Origin: Candidatus Nitrosopolaris rasttigaisensis
GTDB taxonomy: Archaea > Thermoproteota > Nitrososphaeria > Nitrososphaerales > Nitrososphaeraceae
Direction of reading: 5' to 3'
Length of the DNA stretch: 5,648 nucleotides
NCBI GenBank assembly: GCA_933226995.1
Contig: CAKOFP010000027.1
Span: 1 to 5,648, forward strand
Shown one piece after another: positions 1-5,350 of the stretch. Below the pieces are notes generated by a model, which was not told where the DNA came from, did not search any database, and was given only the letters and a program-made list of their open reading frames with translations. Made by a program: the position numbers and the translations under genes. Each line of letters opens with the position of its first letter. The stretch's first letter is position 1.

Positions 1-353
1 AGAAATGAACATTCTTGGCAACCGGTCTTGCCTCCGCACACATAGCATTGTAGCTCAACAATTTTTGGAGAGCGCATCCCTGAGGCAACCGGCTCGTCAC
101 TTGCATTGTGCAGTACTACGGTCTCTATAGAAAGTATATCTTTAGTAATGACACTCTCATCTTTTGTATGTTTACATCTCAAATGCTTAGCTGCTTTTGC
201 AGAATTAGACCAAAATGCTTTACCGGGTGGGACCTCTTGGCCACAACGACAACAGGTACTCCTAAATGTAACTAAAATCTGAACCCAATCATTGGCTTGT
301 TTTTCTTCGGACAAACAATATAGGAGTTCTAAAATCCTTAAAAACCGTTTCAT
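1..353 (-). CDS. Cysteine-cluster (probable zinc-binding) protein, 3' end beyond window
   Basis: An open frame runs from an ATG at 353-351 to the left edge without a stop, giving 117 residues of an incomplete protein. Two metal-site-like clusters are visible. The first is C34-C35-x-C37 followed by a Pro-Gly-Lys-Ala-Phe-Trp stretch (43-48), a Ser-Ala-Lys-Ala-Ala-Lys run (51-56), H57 and C60. The second is C103-x2-C106 and C112-x2-C115 close to the edge. Spaced Cys pairs of this kind usually bind zinc or iron-sulfur; zinc is my inference. The frame upstream is closed by a stop at 398-396 and holds no other plausible start, so ATG 353 is the start. It lies 53 bases downstream of the broken 81-residue gene on the same strand and may be cotranscribed with it. 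No family name is recognised. That it is coding is likely; its function is unknown. Confidence 0.72.
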   Translation of the reverse strand, partial: MKRFLRILELLYCLSEEKQANDWVQILVTFRSTCCRCGQEVPPGKAFWSNSAKAAKHLRCKHTKDESVITKDILSIETVVLHNASDEPVASGMRSPKIVELQCYVCGGKTGCQECSF

Positions 354-406
354 GTCAAAAACGTTGGTCTTAAGAACGCATTTTTTTGATCGCCCTTATG
401 TCTCGT

Positions 407-653
407 TTAAGGTTCAAGAATTATAGCTTCTATCACAATCAATCTAGAACTTGGGACATAAACTTGACTATTGTTGCTCCATATATTATTAGTAAAAGGC
501 AGGGCGTCTTCATCTCCTTCTACTTCCAAAAAGCCTAAAGCAGCATTGATGTGACATTTGCAAGATAATTCTAAAACCTCATGATAGAATGGATCTATGA
601 AGCAAGTGCTAAATCATTCGTTTTGGGATAACGCAAGGTTTGTATTTTGCCAT
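407..653 (-). pseudogene. 81-residue conserved-looking protein split by a one-base frameshift
   Basis: The frame starting at ATG 653-651 encodes MAKYKPCVIPKRMI and hits TAG at 611-609. The next frame is open from 613 to 410 and ends at TAA 409-407. Its 67 residues after the junction look coding: they include C-K-C-H, a Phe-Leu-Glu-Val-Glu-Gly-Asp-Glu-Asp stretch, Tyr-Val-Pro-Ser-Ser-Arg and a C-terminal Ile/Val-rich segment. That second frame has no start codon near its beginning; a TGA precedes it at 616-614. Removing one T from the TTT at 613-611 (minus strand) fuses the two parts into one 81-residue protein. It sits 28 bases after the ABM gene and 53 before the Cys-cluster gene, as an operon member would. 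The frameshift is read directly from the sequence; that the two parts were one gene is inference. The protein family is not recognised. Confidence 0.55.
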
Positions 654-681
654 AACACTATTTTCAAGGAAAGACGTGACG

Positions 682-1044
682 TTATTGACTACGACGATGA
701 ATTGAGACAACTTCATATAAATGTGGGTCTGGTTGTGAAAGCTTAAAAGCTTCAGCCAAATGTTCTTTGGCTTGAGGATTTTGTAGCATTGCTTCAAAGT
801 CTTCTTTGCTCTTCCATTGCGCATAGTTTACTACCCTAGTCCCATCCAAACTTTTATGAATATTTGCTGAGATAAACCCTGGCAAAGTGCAGATTACAGA
901 CTCAGTAGCTCGTTCAAGCAACGTAACAAGTTTTTCTTGATCATGAGGGTCGACAACGAACACATTAATCAGAGTACTGACGTCATTTTTATCTGAAGTA
1001 TATATGGTGGTAGATCTCATATCGAATTTATTGTTAGTGTCCAC
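682..1044 (-). CDS. Antibiotic biosynthesis monooxygenase (ABM) domain protein
   Basis: A 120-residue cytosolic protein built almost entirely of one ABM-type dimeric alpha+beta barrel domain (ferredoxin-like fold). Seen in order: a first strand around Leu25-Val30 (LINVFVV), a helix with Asp-Gln-Glu-Lys-Leu, the PGF turn with ISANIHKSLDG (about 56-68), the VVNYAQW strand (about 71-77), a helix with KEDFEAML, and a last strand HLYEVVSI. The VVNYAQW and PGF-x-S signatures are typical of the family. Members include cofactor-free monooxygenases acting on quinones or polyketides and haem-degrading enzymes, but many have no known substrate, so no reaction is assigned. The GTG at 1044 gives the longest form; an ATG at 1020-1018 (residue 9) is an equally plausible start because the conserved part begins later. 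Two smaller minus-strand genes follow closely, suggesting an operon. Confidence 0.88.
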   Translation of the reverse strand: MDTNNKFDMRSTTIYTSDKNDVSTLINVFVVDPHDQEKLVTLLERATESVICTLPGFISANIHKSLDGTRVVNYAQWKSKEDFEAMLQNPQAKEHLAEAFKLSQPDPHLYEVVSIHRRSQ

Positions 1045-1083
1045 TCTCTCAAACCTGGTTGTTAAAGTGTTTGCTGGAATATG

Positions 1084-1091
1084 ATTTTAAA
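1084..1091 (-). promoter_or_regulatory. Possible TATA element for the ABM gene
   Basis: On the minus strand this reads TTTAAAAT. It lies about 43 bases upstream of the GTG start and about 67 upstream of the alternative ATG. With the usual archaeal spacing of about 26 bases, transcription would start near 1061 and leave a short leader. The match is only to an AT-rich consensus, so the call is weak. Confidence 0.3.
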
Positions 1092-1404
1092 TTTTCAGCA
1101 ACTTTCTTCAGTAGGAATAAGGGAAGGGCTTTTTCAGAAGGAATACAATGTATGACGTACTGCTCTTGTTATTGACAAAGCATTTAAAGAAATTTCGCAT
1201 AACCAATTAGAATGCAGACGGAAGAAGACGCAGATTCGAGGAAACAATGGGCTTCTTCCGATATTATTACTCCTCCTAGATAGGTGTGATGGGTAGTAAC
1301 AGCTCCTTTGAAATAATCACGGAAAGCAAGGTGATTCACAGTAGGGTTTTCTTGTCTGGGAAATGCTTTCTATTCCAACTAACTTGTTAGCTTGTCTCTA
1401 CTCT
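1092..1404. other. Region without a secure gene
   Basis: No convincing gene is seen on either strand. The best candidate is a minus-strand frame open from about 1360 to TAA 1186-1184. From a GTG at 1339-1337 it would give 51 residues, including Thr-His-His-Thr-Tyr-Leu-Gly-Gly and a Ser-Ala-Ser-Ser-Ser run. Neither a start signal nor a family supports it. The region also holds the inverted repeat 1219-1260 and a small palindrome, CTAACTTGTTAG (1379-1390), just beyond the stop of the His-rich gene. Confidence 0.45.
1219..1260. repeat. Inverted repeat, 9-base perfect arms
   Basis: CGGAAGAAG at 1219-1227 pairs perfectly with CTTCTTCCG at 1252-1260 across a 24-base loop. It lies in the gene-poor stretch upstream of the ABM gene. 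It could form an RNA hairpin on either strand. No T-run follows it, so it is not an obvious terminator, and its purine/pyrimidine bias could be chance. Confidence 0.4.
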
Positions 1405-1663
1405 TCACCGATCAGTCCTTGGATCGAGATGTCCTCTTTTTTCTCCTGCATTTTCCACTTCAACGTGTCGATGCCTGCTGGTGGTACTGCTGTTATTAGT
1501 AGAGTTGGTAAGACTGGTTGTTGAGTTGCACGCAGTAGAGAGGCCGTGATGATGATGTGTGTTTGTCTTGGAAGCGGCCAAAGTGGTTGTGGTTAAAAAA
1601 GCCGATGTTGTAATGGCGATCGCCAGAATAGCTAATACAGAAAATATTCTTGTTTTTGTTCAT
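1405..1663 (-). pseudogene. Small secreted His/Ser/Thr/Asn-rich protein with frameshifted start
   Basis: The only ATG (1663-1661) opens a frame with no signal-like sequence and an early stop. The adjacent frame, open from 1653 to TGA 1407-1405, encodes a strong signal peptide (RIFSVLAILAIAITTSAF and on to LAAS). A mature part follows with HHHH, one Cys, several N-x-S/T sequons (NST twice, NNS, NSS), HRH and a charged tail. That frame is preceded directly by TGA and has no start codon of its own. Dropping one A from the AAAAA run at 1657-1653 joins the ATG to it and gives an 85-residue protein starting MNKTRIF. The signal peptide makes this frame convincing; the repair is inference. The protein would be exported, possibly glycosylated, and the His runs could bind metal. 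It is transcribed divergently from the DUF4337-like gene. Confidence 0.6.
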
Positions 1664-1683
1664 TTAGGTAACTGTACCTAAAT
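1662..1683. promoter_or_regulatory. Perfect 9+9 palindrome, probable operator
   Basis: ATTTAGGTA (1662-1670) and TACCTAAAT (1675-1683) are exact reverse complements around ACTG. The site covers the predicted transcription start of the minus-strand gene, including part of its ATG, and abuts the TATA-like element used by both directions. A dimeric regulator bound here would be expected to block the minus promoter and perhaps the plus one. The half-site TTAGGT resembles iron-dependent DtxR/IdeR operators, but the gap between TTAGGT and ACCTAA is 6 bases here against 7 there. Confidence 0.6.
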
Positions 1684-1684
1684 C

Positions 1685-1692
1685 ATAATATA
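1685..1692. promoter_or_regulatory. Shared bidirectional TATA element
   Basis: The sequence is ATAATATA on the plus strand and TATATTAT on the minus strand. Its centre (1688.5) lies 25.5 bases from the A of the plus-strand ATG (1714) and 25.5 from the A of the minus-strand ATG (1663). Archaeal TATA boxes sit about 26 bases before the transcription start, so both messages are predicted to be leaderless and to share this one element. Confidence 0.55.
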
Positions 1693-1713
1693 CTATGCTC
1701 ATTACGAAAAATA

Positions 1714-2352
1714 ATGGCTTCATCACCTGATGCTTCAGAACCCCATCCACATAAGCTTACAAAATTCTTCCTCAGCATTTCAATATTTATTACTGGAACA
1801 TTAGTATTGGCTGCTTATTCTACCACCATGGGAGCAGAATATAGCGTCAAAAAAAATGATATACAAGCGGAGTCTCTAACACACTTGGTCAAATCTCAAG
1901 ATTGATGGAGTGCTTATCAAGCACATAAATTAAGGGAAAAGATCTTCCAAATGGAAATAGATAATCTAAACATCACTTTGAATCAATCACCAGCACCGTC
2001 AACATCGGCAAGCCATCAGCAACAGAGCATCTGCGTACAAACTCTGTCAAAATACAAATCCTACCTTTCCAAGCTCCATGCTGATAAATCAGTTACTGAT
2101 TCGATTGTAAATCTGCGAGATAAGGCGCAGACTGAACAGAGGTTATATGAACAGTCTTTACTAGCCAACTCCCAGAATTCAAAGTTTGTAGAAGCATATG
2201 ATTTTGCAACTATACTTCTAATTATTGGTGCCGGGTTAGGGGGCGTATCAGAAATTGCAAAGAATAAACTACTGGGATATCCAAGCCTGCTTGTAGGCGG
2301 ATTAGGAGTTATAGTTTTGTTACTGACCACGTTTATGCCATCAATCCTGTAA
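1714..2352 (+). pseudogene. DUF4337-like membrane protein interrupted by an in-frame TGA
   Basis: One frame runs from ATG 1714 to TAA 2352, 212 codon positions, broken only by TGA at 1903-1905. Before the stop: a cytosolic tail, a membrane helix at about 17-36 (FFLSISIFITGTLVLAAYS) and a linker ending LVKSQD. Directly after it comes WSAYQAHKLREKIFQMEIDN, matching the D-x-W-x-x-YQAK signature I associate with DUF4337 membrane proteins. Then follow a Gln/Ser-rich hydrophilic stretch, a helix with LRDKAQTEQRLYE, and two C-terminal membrane helices (ATILLIIGAGLGGVSEI and a second ending TTFMP). The TGA falls exactly at the variable x of D-x-W, so one missense-to-stop change explains it. ATG 1951 could restart translation but would lack the first helix and the signature. 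The start fits a leaderless message. The family's function is unknown; the family call is moderately sure. Confidence 0.7.
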
Positions 2353-2373
2353 ATCTAAATGAGAATTAACAAG

Positions 2374-2384
2374 GTCAGGCTGAC
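2374..2384. repeat. Short palindrome between two plus-strand genes
   Basis: GTCAG and CTGAC flank a single G, 22 bases after the stop of the DUF4337-like gene and 44 before the next start. It is too short to be a confident terminator or operator. An AT-rich stretch at 2409-2416 (CATAATAT) could be a TATA element, but it is too close to ATG 2428 for the usual spacing. Confidence 0.25.
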
Positions 2385-2427
2385 TAATACCGCCGAATGA
2401 ACGTGATACATAATATCTAAGATCGAT

Positions 2428-3417
2428 ATGAGAAAATCTATACTCGGCTCTATCATCATAATTACAATCACAATAATTGCAGTTGCAGTAATAGCAGGCA
2501 GATCTTGGTTTCTATCAAATAACATCCCGAAGTTTAGTAGTGGATTTGTGAAAGTAGTAAATATTGCACTTATCAAGCCTACGTTTACAGCTGCAGCCTA
2601 CCACAAGTCATTTTACAAGTTCTACTTCCTCTACTCTGGTCTTCCGTCACACGCACAAAAGAATATTACATCAGACTTAAATCTACTCTCTAGCGAAGTA
2701 ACCGATCGTACAACAGGATCATCTTCGGCCTTCTCAGTTGATTTCTTAGCTGAGCATCTAAAAACGCCCAAGTCCCACATTAGTGTGTTGACTGACTCTG
2801 ATGCAGATAATGTTAATTCTTTATTTTTCGTAAACGGAACTAACAAGTATGATATTCTAATACTTGGACACCAAGAATATGTCACCCAACAAGAATATGA
2901 TAATCTAAAACATTTTGTTGCAAATGGAGGCACATTGGTCCTAATGGATGGAAACGTATTCTATGCGGAGGTGAAATACGACAGGAACACTCATACAATA
3001 ACACTGGTGAAAGGGCATGGTTGGGCTTATAATGGTAAATCAGCATGGAAAAGTATAAGAGAAAGATGGGAGAATGAGACTTCACAATGGGTAGGCAGCA
3101 ACTTCTTTTGTCTTTCATGCAACATCACATTTGCCAATAATCCTTTCCAATACAAGCATCACGAAGAACAATATGTGACAAATCCTAATGACCTAATCTT
3201 GTTAAACTATCATGCATCAACATCAATAAAACAATCCAAAACGGCAGACCCTGTGATTGCGACTTACGAACTGAACTATCATAAAGGAAAAGTAATAGCG
3301 CTAGGTATTTACTCAGACGATATAATAGCCAATAGTAAATTTAACAAATTCTTTGATAGCTTGGTAGTGAAATATGCACCGAAGTCTCCAACATTTTCGA
3401 TACGTCCAATCAGTTGA
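2428..3417 (+). CDS. Membrane-anchored protein with N,N-dimethylformamidase-like C-terminal domain
   Basis: An intact 329-residue protein. An N-terminal membrane helix or uncleaved signal (about residues 5-24) is followed by a domain expected outside the cell. Around 141-182 the sequence reads as an amidotransferase-like alpha/beta core: a strand YDILILGHQEYV, then QQEYDNLKHFV, GGTLVLMDG and NVFYAEV. This order (GH-x-EY, a helix, GG-x-L, then a G-N motif) is what I associate with the C-terminal domain of N,N-dimethylformamidase large-subunit-like proteins. Further on are KGHGWAYNGKSAW, a Trp-rich ERWENETSQWVGSNFF, a possible disulfide pair C228-x2-C231, and a last core strand KGKVIALGIY. Many such proteins are not enzymes of known activity; no substrate is claimed. 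ATG 2428 fits because the signal helix begins at once. It follows the DUF4337-like gene by 75 bases and converges on the DsbA gene. Confidence 0.75.
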   Translation: MRKSILGSIIIITITIIAVAVIAGRSWFLSNNIPKFSSGFVKVVNIALIKPTFTAAAYHKSFYKFYFLYSGLPSHAQKNITSDLNLLSSEVTDRTTGSSSAFSVDFLAEHLKTPKSHISVLTDSDADNVNSLFFVNGTNKYDILILGHQEYVTQQEYDNLKHFVANGGTLVLMDGNVFYAEVKYDRNTHTITLVKGHGWAYNGKSAWKSIRERWENETSQWVGSNFFCLSCNITFANNPFQYKHHEEQYVTNPNDLILLNYHASTSIKQSKTADPVIATYELNYHKGKVIALGIYSDDIIANSKFNKFFDSLVVKYAPKSPTFSIRPIS

Positions 3418-3521
3418 TTAGAGAATCTCACGAAAGAATAAAAAACCAATTCGTCACCATTGTCGTATTCTTTATAGTGAATTCTATTTCCTTCCGACTA
3501 CTCTGGACATATTTCTAACAA

Positions 3522-3572
3522 AGGCAAAAAGATATCTCTAACAATTCCTATTATTGCAGGCAAAAAGATATC
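3522..3572. repeat. 15-base direct repeat, two copies at 36-base period
   Basis: AGGCAAAAAGATATC occurs at 3522-3536 and exactly again at 3558-3572. Read on the minus strand, each copy gives GATATC followed by TTTTT and lies 70-125 bases downstream of the DsbA stop codon. Oligo-T tracts end transcription in archaea, so the pair could be tandem terminators for the DsbA message; that role is inference. Confidence 0.6.
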
Positions 3573-3622
3573 AGTCTTTGAAAGAGAGCTACGAGGTCAT
3601 TCGAGAATGGTAGGATTATGAT

Positions 3623-3644
3623 ACTACCTAAACACTAACTAAAC
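3623..3644. repeat. Tandem 11-base repeat beside the DsbA stop codon
   Basis: ACTACCTAAAC (3623-3633) and ACTAACTAAAC (3634-3644) differ at one base and end immediately next to the DsbA stop codon. GGTAG at 3609-3613 also pairs with CTACC at 3624-3628 as a weak hairpin. The rest of the 227-base convergent gap (3418-3644) shows no gene. Confidence 0.4.
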
Positions 3645-4397
3645 CTAGGCCATTATTTGATTTATTGCGCTCTCAAATACAGCGTACGGCTGAGCACCAG
3701 TAATCTCAAGTGGTTGCTTGCCATTTACCAGAAAAATAAAACTGGGTGTTGCATTAAGACCAATACTCTGAGCAAGATTGAAGTTATCGGCAACTACCCC
3801 TGCATATTTACCAGACTCGAGACACTGAGAGAATTGGTTAATGTCTCTAATACCTACATTACTTGCGAACTGATTTAGGCTATGTTTCGTGACCCATCCA
3901 GTATTTTCTCCATTCCATTTGTTGTATAGCTCGTCATAATATTGCCAGTATTTTCCCTGGTCAGCAGCGCAGTAAGAGGCTTCTGAAGATAAAGTTGAAG
4001 CTCTATCAGCTGGCAAGTCATTAATAGGGAAATCTTTGAATAAAAACTTGACCTTGCCATTTTTTACAAAATTTGTCAGTATTAAATCCTTGGTGTCTGA
4101 ATGAAACCTGTGACAGTATGTACATTGATAATCGCCAAATTCGACTAACGTTATGGGGGCATTACTGTTACCTAATGCCGGAGCATTTGAAATAGTGGGG
4201 GTTGATATTTTTTGAATTATTGCGCTGGCAGTTTGTGGTTGAACTAGCTCTTGAGTATGTTGTTGCGACGACCCAAATCTTGAGGATATAGTTCCACTCA
4301 AAATCCCTCCGATCATAATAACTGCGAATACTACACCTAAAACTATGAAGATTTTTCGCCGGATCCTTTGTGATTTCATATATTTCTTATTATTCAT
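3645..4397 (-). CDS. Membrane-anchored DsbA-family thiol-disulfide oxidoreductase
   Basis: An intact 250-residue protein. A basic N-terminus and one membrane helix (about 15-37) anchor it, a Gln/Ser/Thr-rich linker follows (about 40-75), and residues 78-250 form a thioredoxin fold with the DsbA helical insertion. Visible hallmarks: SNAPITLVEFGDYQCTYCHRFH with the active site C92-T-Y-C95, the KFLFKDFPI strand, the SYCAADQGKYWQYYDELY insertion helix, and the cis-proline loop NATPSFIFLVNGK with P218. Members oxidise or isomerise disulfides in exported proteins, acting outside the membrane. C143 and C192 are a possible structural disulfide. Thaumarchaea commonly carry several such genes. ATG 4397 is used; an in-frame ATG at residue 7 is an alternative. 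It converges on the plus-strand dimethylformamidase-like gene, so the two are not cotranscribed. Confidence 0.93.
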   Translation of the reverse strand: MNNKKYMKSQRIRRKIFIVLGVVFAVIMIGGILSGTISSRFGSSQQHTQELVQPQTASAIIQKISTPTISNAPALGNSNAPITLVEFGDYQCTYCHRFHSDTKDLILTNFVKNGKVKFLFKDFPINDLPADRASTLSSEASYCAADQGKYWQYYDELYNKWNGENTGWVTKHSLNQFASNVGIRDINQFSQCLESGKYAGVVADNFNLAQSIGLNATPSFIFLVNGKQPLEITGAQPYAVFESAINQIMA

Positions 4398-4455
4398 ATC
4401 CAGTTCCGCATGATATCTGTGACAAGATGGATCTTCAATGACGAAACATAGATCA

Positions 4456-4463
4456 ATAATATA
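4456..4463 (-). promoter_or_regulatory. Probable TATA element for the DsbA gene
   Basis: On the minus strand this reads TATATTAT, the same octamer as in the divergent promoter at 1685-1692. At normal spacing it would start transcription near 4433 and leave a leader of about 36 bases before ATG 4397. The region 4398-4538 holds no gene I can support. Confidence 0.45.
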
Positions 4464-4538
4464 ATAGTAATGGATTGTTCATTTTTTATTCGAATCTTGA
4501 ATTTTACAACTTTCAAAGTCCATTCTGTCAATGATTCT

Positions 4539-4724
4539 TCATTCCGAGAATGGGTTTCGCGGCTTAGCAATTTGCTGCACATACCGCGTATGCACTCTGC
4601 ATTTGAAATCTAATACCTGGTCACCAAGACAAATACATCCGTTGCTAGGGCCTCCAAGGCAAACCTTGCATGTCTTGTCCTCATATACAATTACAAATGG
4701 GAGTATAACTACATGAGGTACTCT
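4539..4724 (-). pseudogene. Small Cys-rich, probably zinc-binding protein lacking a start codon
   Basis: Sixty-one codons are open between TAG (4727-4725) and TGA (4541-4539). The frame reads like protein: a hydrophobic opening (VVILPFVIVYE), then CKVCLGGPSNGCICLGDQ, a spacer and F-K-C-R-V-H, giving C-x2-C, C-x-C and C-x2-H sites in a compact domain, then a basic tail. Such spacing suggests a small zinc-binding protein; the metal is inferred. There is no ATG, GTG or TTG in the frame before the Cys cluster, and a stop stands directly upstream, so the start has been lost or corrupted. A weak minus-strand TATA-like stretch (CATAAAAGG, 4774-4766) lies about 45 bases upstream. It sits upstream of the DsbA gene on the same strand. 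No named family is recognised; a chance open frame remains possible. Confidence 0.42.
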
Positions 4725-4794
4725 CTATTGCCTTGCGCGAGTGGATGAGAGCGGGAGCAGTAAGGCCTTTTATGATATTCAAGAGATGAATCAC

Positions 4795-4800
4795 TATAAA
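4795..4800 (+). promoter_or_regulatory. TATA box of the right-hand plus-strand gene
   Basis: TATAAA, followed by ATT, lies about 26 bases before ATG 4822. Transcription is therefore predicted to start near 4822-4824, upstream of both annotated start options for the following gene (GTG 4841 and ATG 4889). Confidence 0.5.
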
Positions 4801-4840
4801 ATTATTCGTAGTAAATGATGAATGGAAGGCACAGTTTTTA

Positions 4841-5350
4841 GTGCTCGGGAAATATTTTAATTCTCAAATCGATAAAAATGCAGAGTATATGTTCGAATTA
4901 GGTTTCTCTGACGTGCTTAGCATGGCACAAACAATCGGCATAGTTGGTACGATGATCATGACTCTATATTTCTCTAGGCGGCAGATACAAAGTCTATCAC
5001 TAGATGTCGAAACAAAAGTTCTGAATGACTTGGGTGAAAAAATACACAGAATGGGTGAGATGATTATTGAACGCCCAGAGTTAGGAAGAGTAATTACAGA
5101 TATTCAAGCTGATCGTTGGTCCGTAGAATTACCATTTGCGTATTATGTATTGTACATATGTTCCCACGCTTATGACATGCGCGAAAGGAATGTTCTTAAT
5201 GATAATGAATGGGCTGGCTGGTTACAATGGATGAGAAATTGTTTTCAACAAGGAACGATAAAAGAACATTGGAAAAGAATTGAATCCGAAAAATGGTTTG
5301 ATCCCTCTTTCCAGAATTTCATAAATAAGGAGGTACTGGCCGCTTCTTGA
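4841..5350 (+). CDS. Conserved-looking protein with one N-terminal membrane helix, family not recognised
   Basis: Up to 169 residues. One membrane segment at about 28-45 (SMAQTIGIVGTMIMTLYF) is followed by SRRQIQSLS and then a mainly helical cytosolic domain: LDVETKVLNDLGEKIHRMGE, ERPELGRVI, an aromatic stretch (PFAYYVLYICSHAYDMR), a Trp-rich segment (NDNEWAGWLQWMRNCF) and KWFDPSFQNFINKEV. The layout of a single helix followed by a Trp/Tyr-rich helical domain recalls DUF4760-type proteins, but this is only a resemblance. The listed start is GTG 4841, the longest option. ATG 4889, which opens just before the membrane helix, is at least as likely. A third reading would begin at leaderless ATG 4822 and needs one base removed near 4857-4860. 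No ribosome-binding site decides it. Its TGA at 5348-5350 abuts the stop of the minus-strand frame to the right. Confidence 0.75.
   Translation: MLGKYFNSQIDKNAEYMFELGFSDVLSMAQTIGIVGTMIMTLYFSRRQIQSLSLDVETKVLNDLGEKIHRMGEMIIERPELGRVITDIQADRWSVELPFAYYVLYICSHAYDMRERNVLNDNEWAGWLQWMRNCFQQGTIKEHWKRIESEKWFDPSFQNFINKEVLAAS

Noticed and set aside
609..824. 71-residue minus-strand frame as a complete gene
   Set aside because: Most of it overlaps the ABM coding sequence in another frame. Only its last 14 residues, after ATG 653, appear real, as the head of the frameshifted 81-residue gene.
1662..1683. Firm assignment as a DtxR/IdeR operator
   Set aside because: The TTAGGT half-site matches, but the spacing is one base short of the known 19-base box and no regulator gene is in the window. 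It is kept only as a palindrome.
1903..1905. TGA as a selenocysteine codon
   Set aside because: Thaumarchaea are not known to use selenocysteine, no archaeal SECIS-like element was seen, and the position is a variable residue of a structural membrane protein.
2061..3118. Several minus-strand frames opposite the DUF4337-like and dimethylformamidase-like genes
   Set aside because: They are antisense shadows of convincing plus-strand proteins, with no domain features of their own.
3522..3572. CRISPR array
   Set aside because: Only two 15-base copies, with a 21-base gap and no further units; too short and too few.
4394..4582. 62-residue minus-strand frame directly upstream of the DsbA gene
   Set aside because: It overlaps the Cys-rich frame, has low-complexity AT-rich composition and covers the DsbA promoter; no domain is visible.
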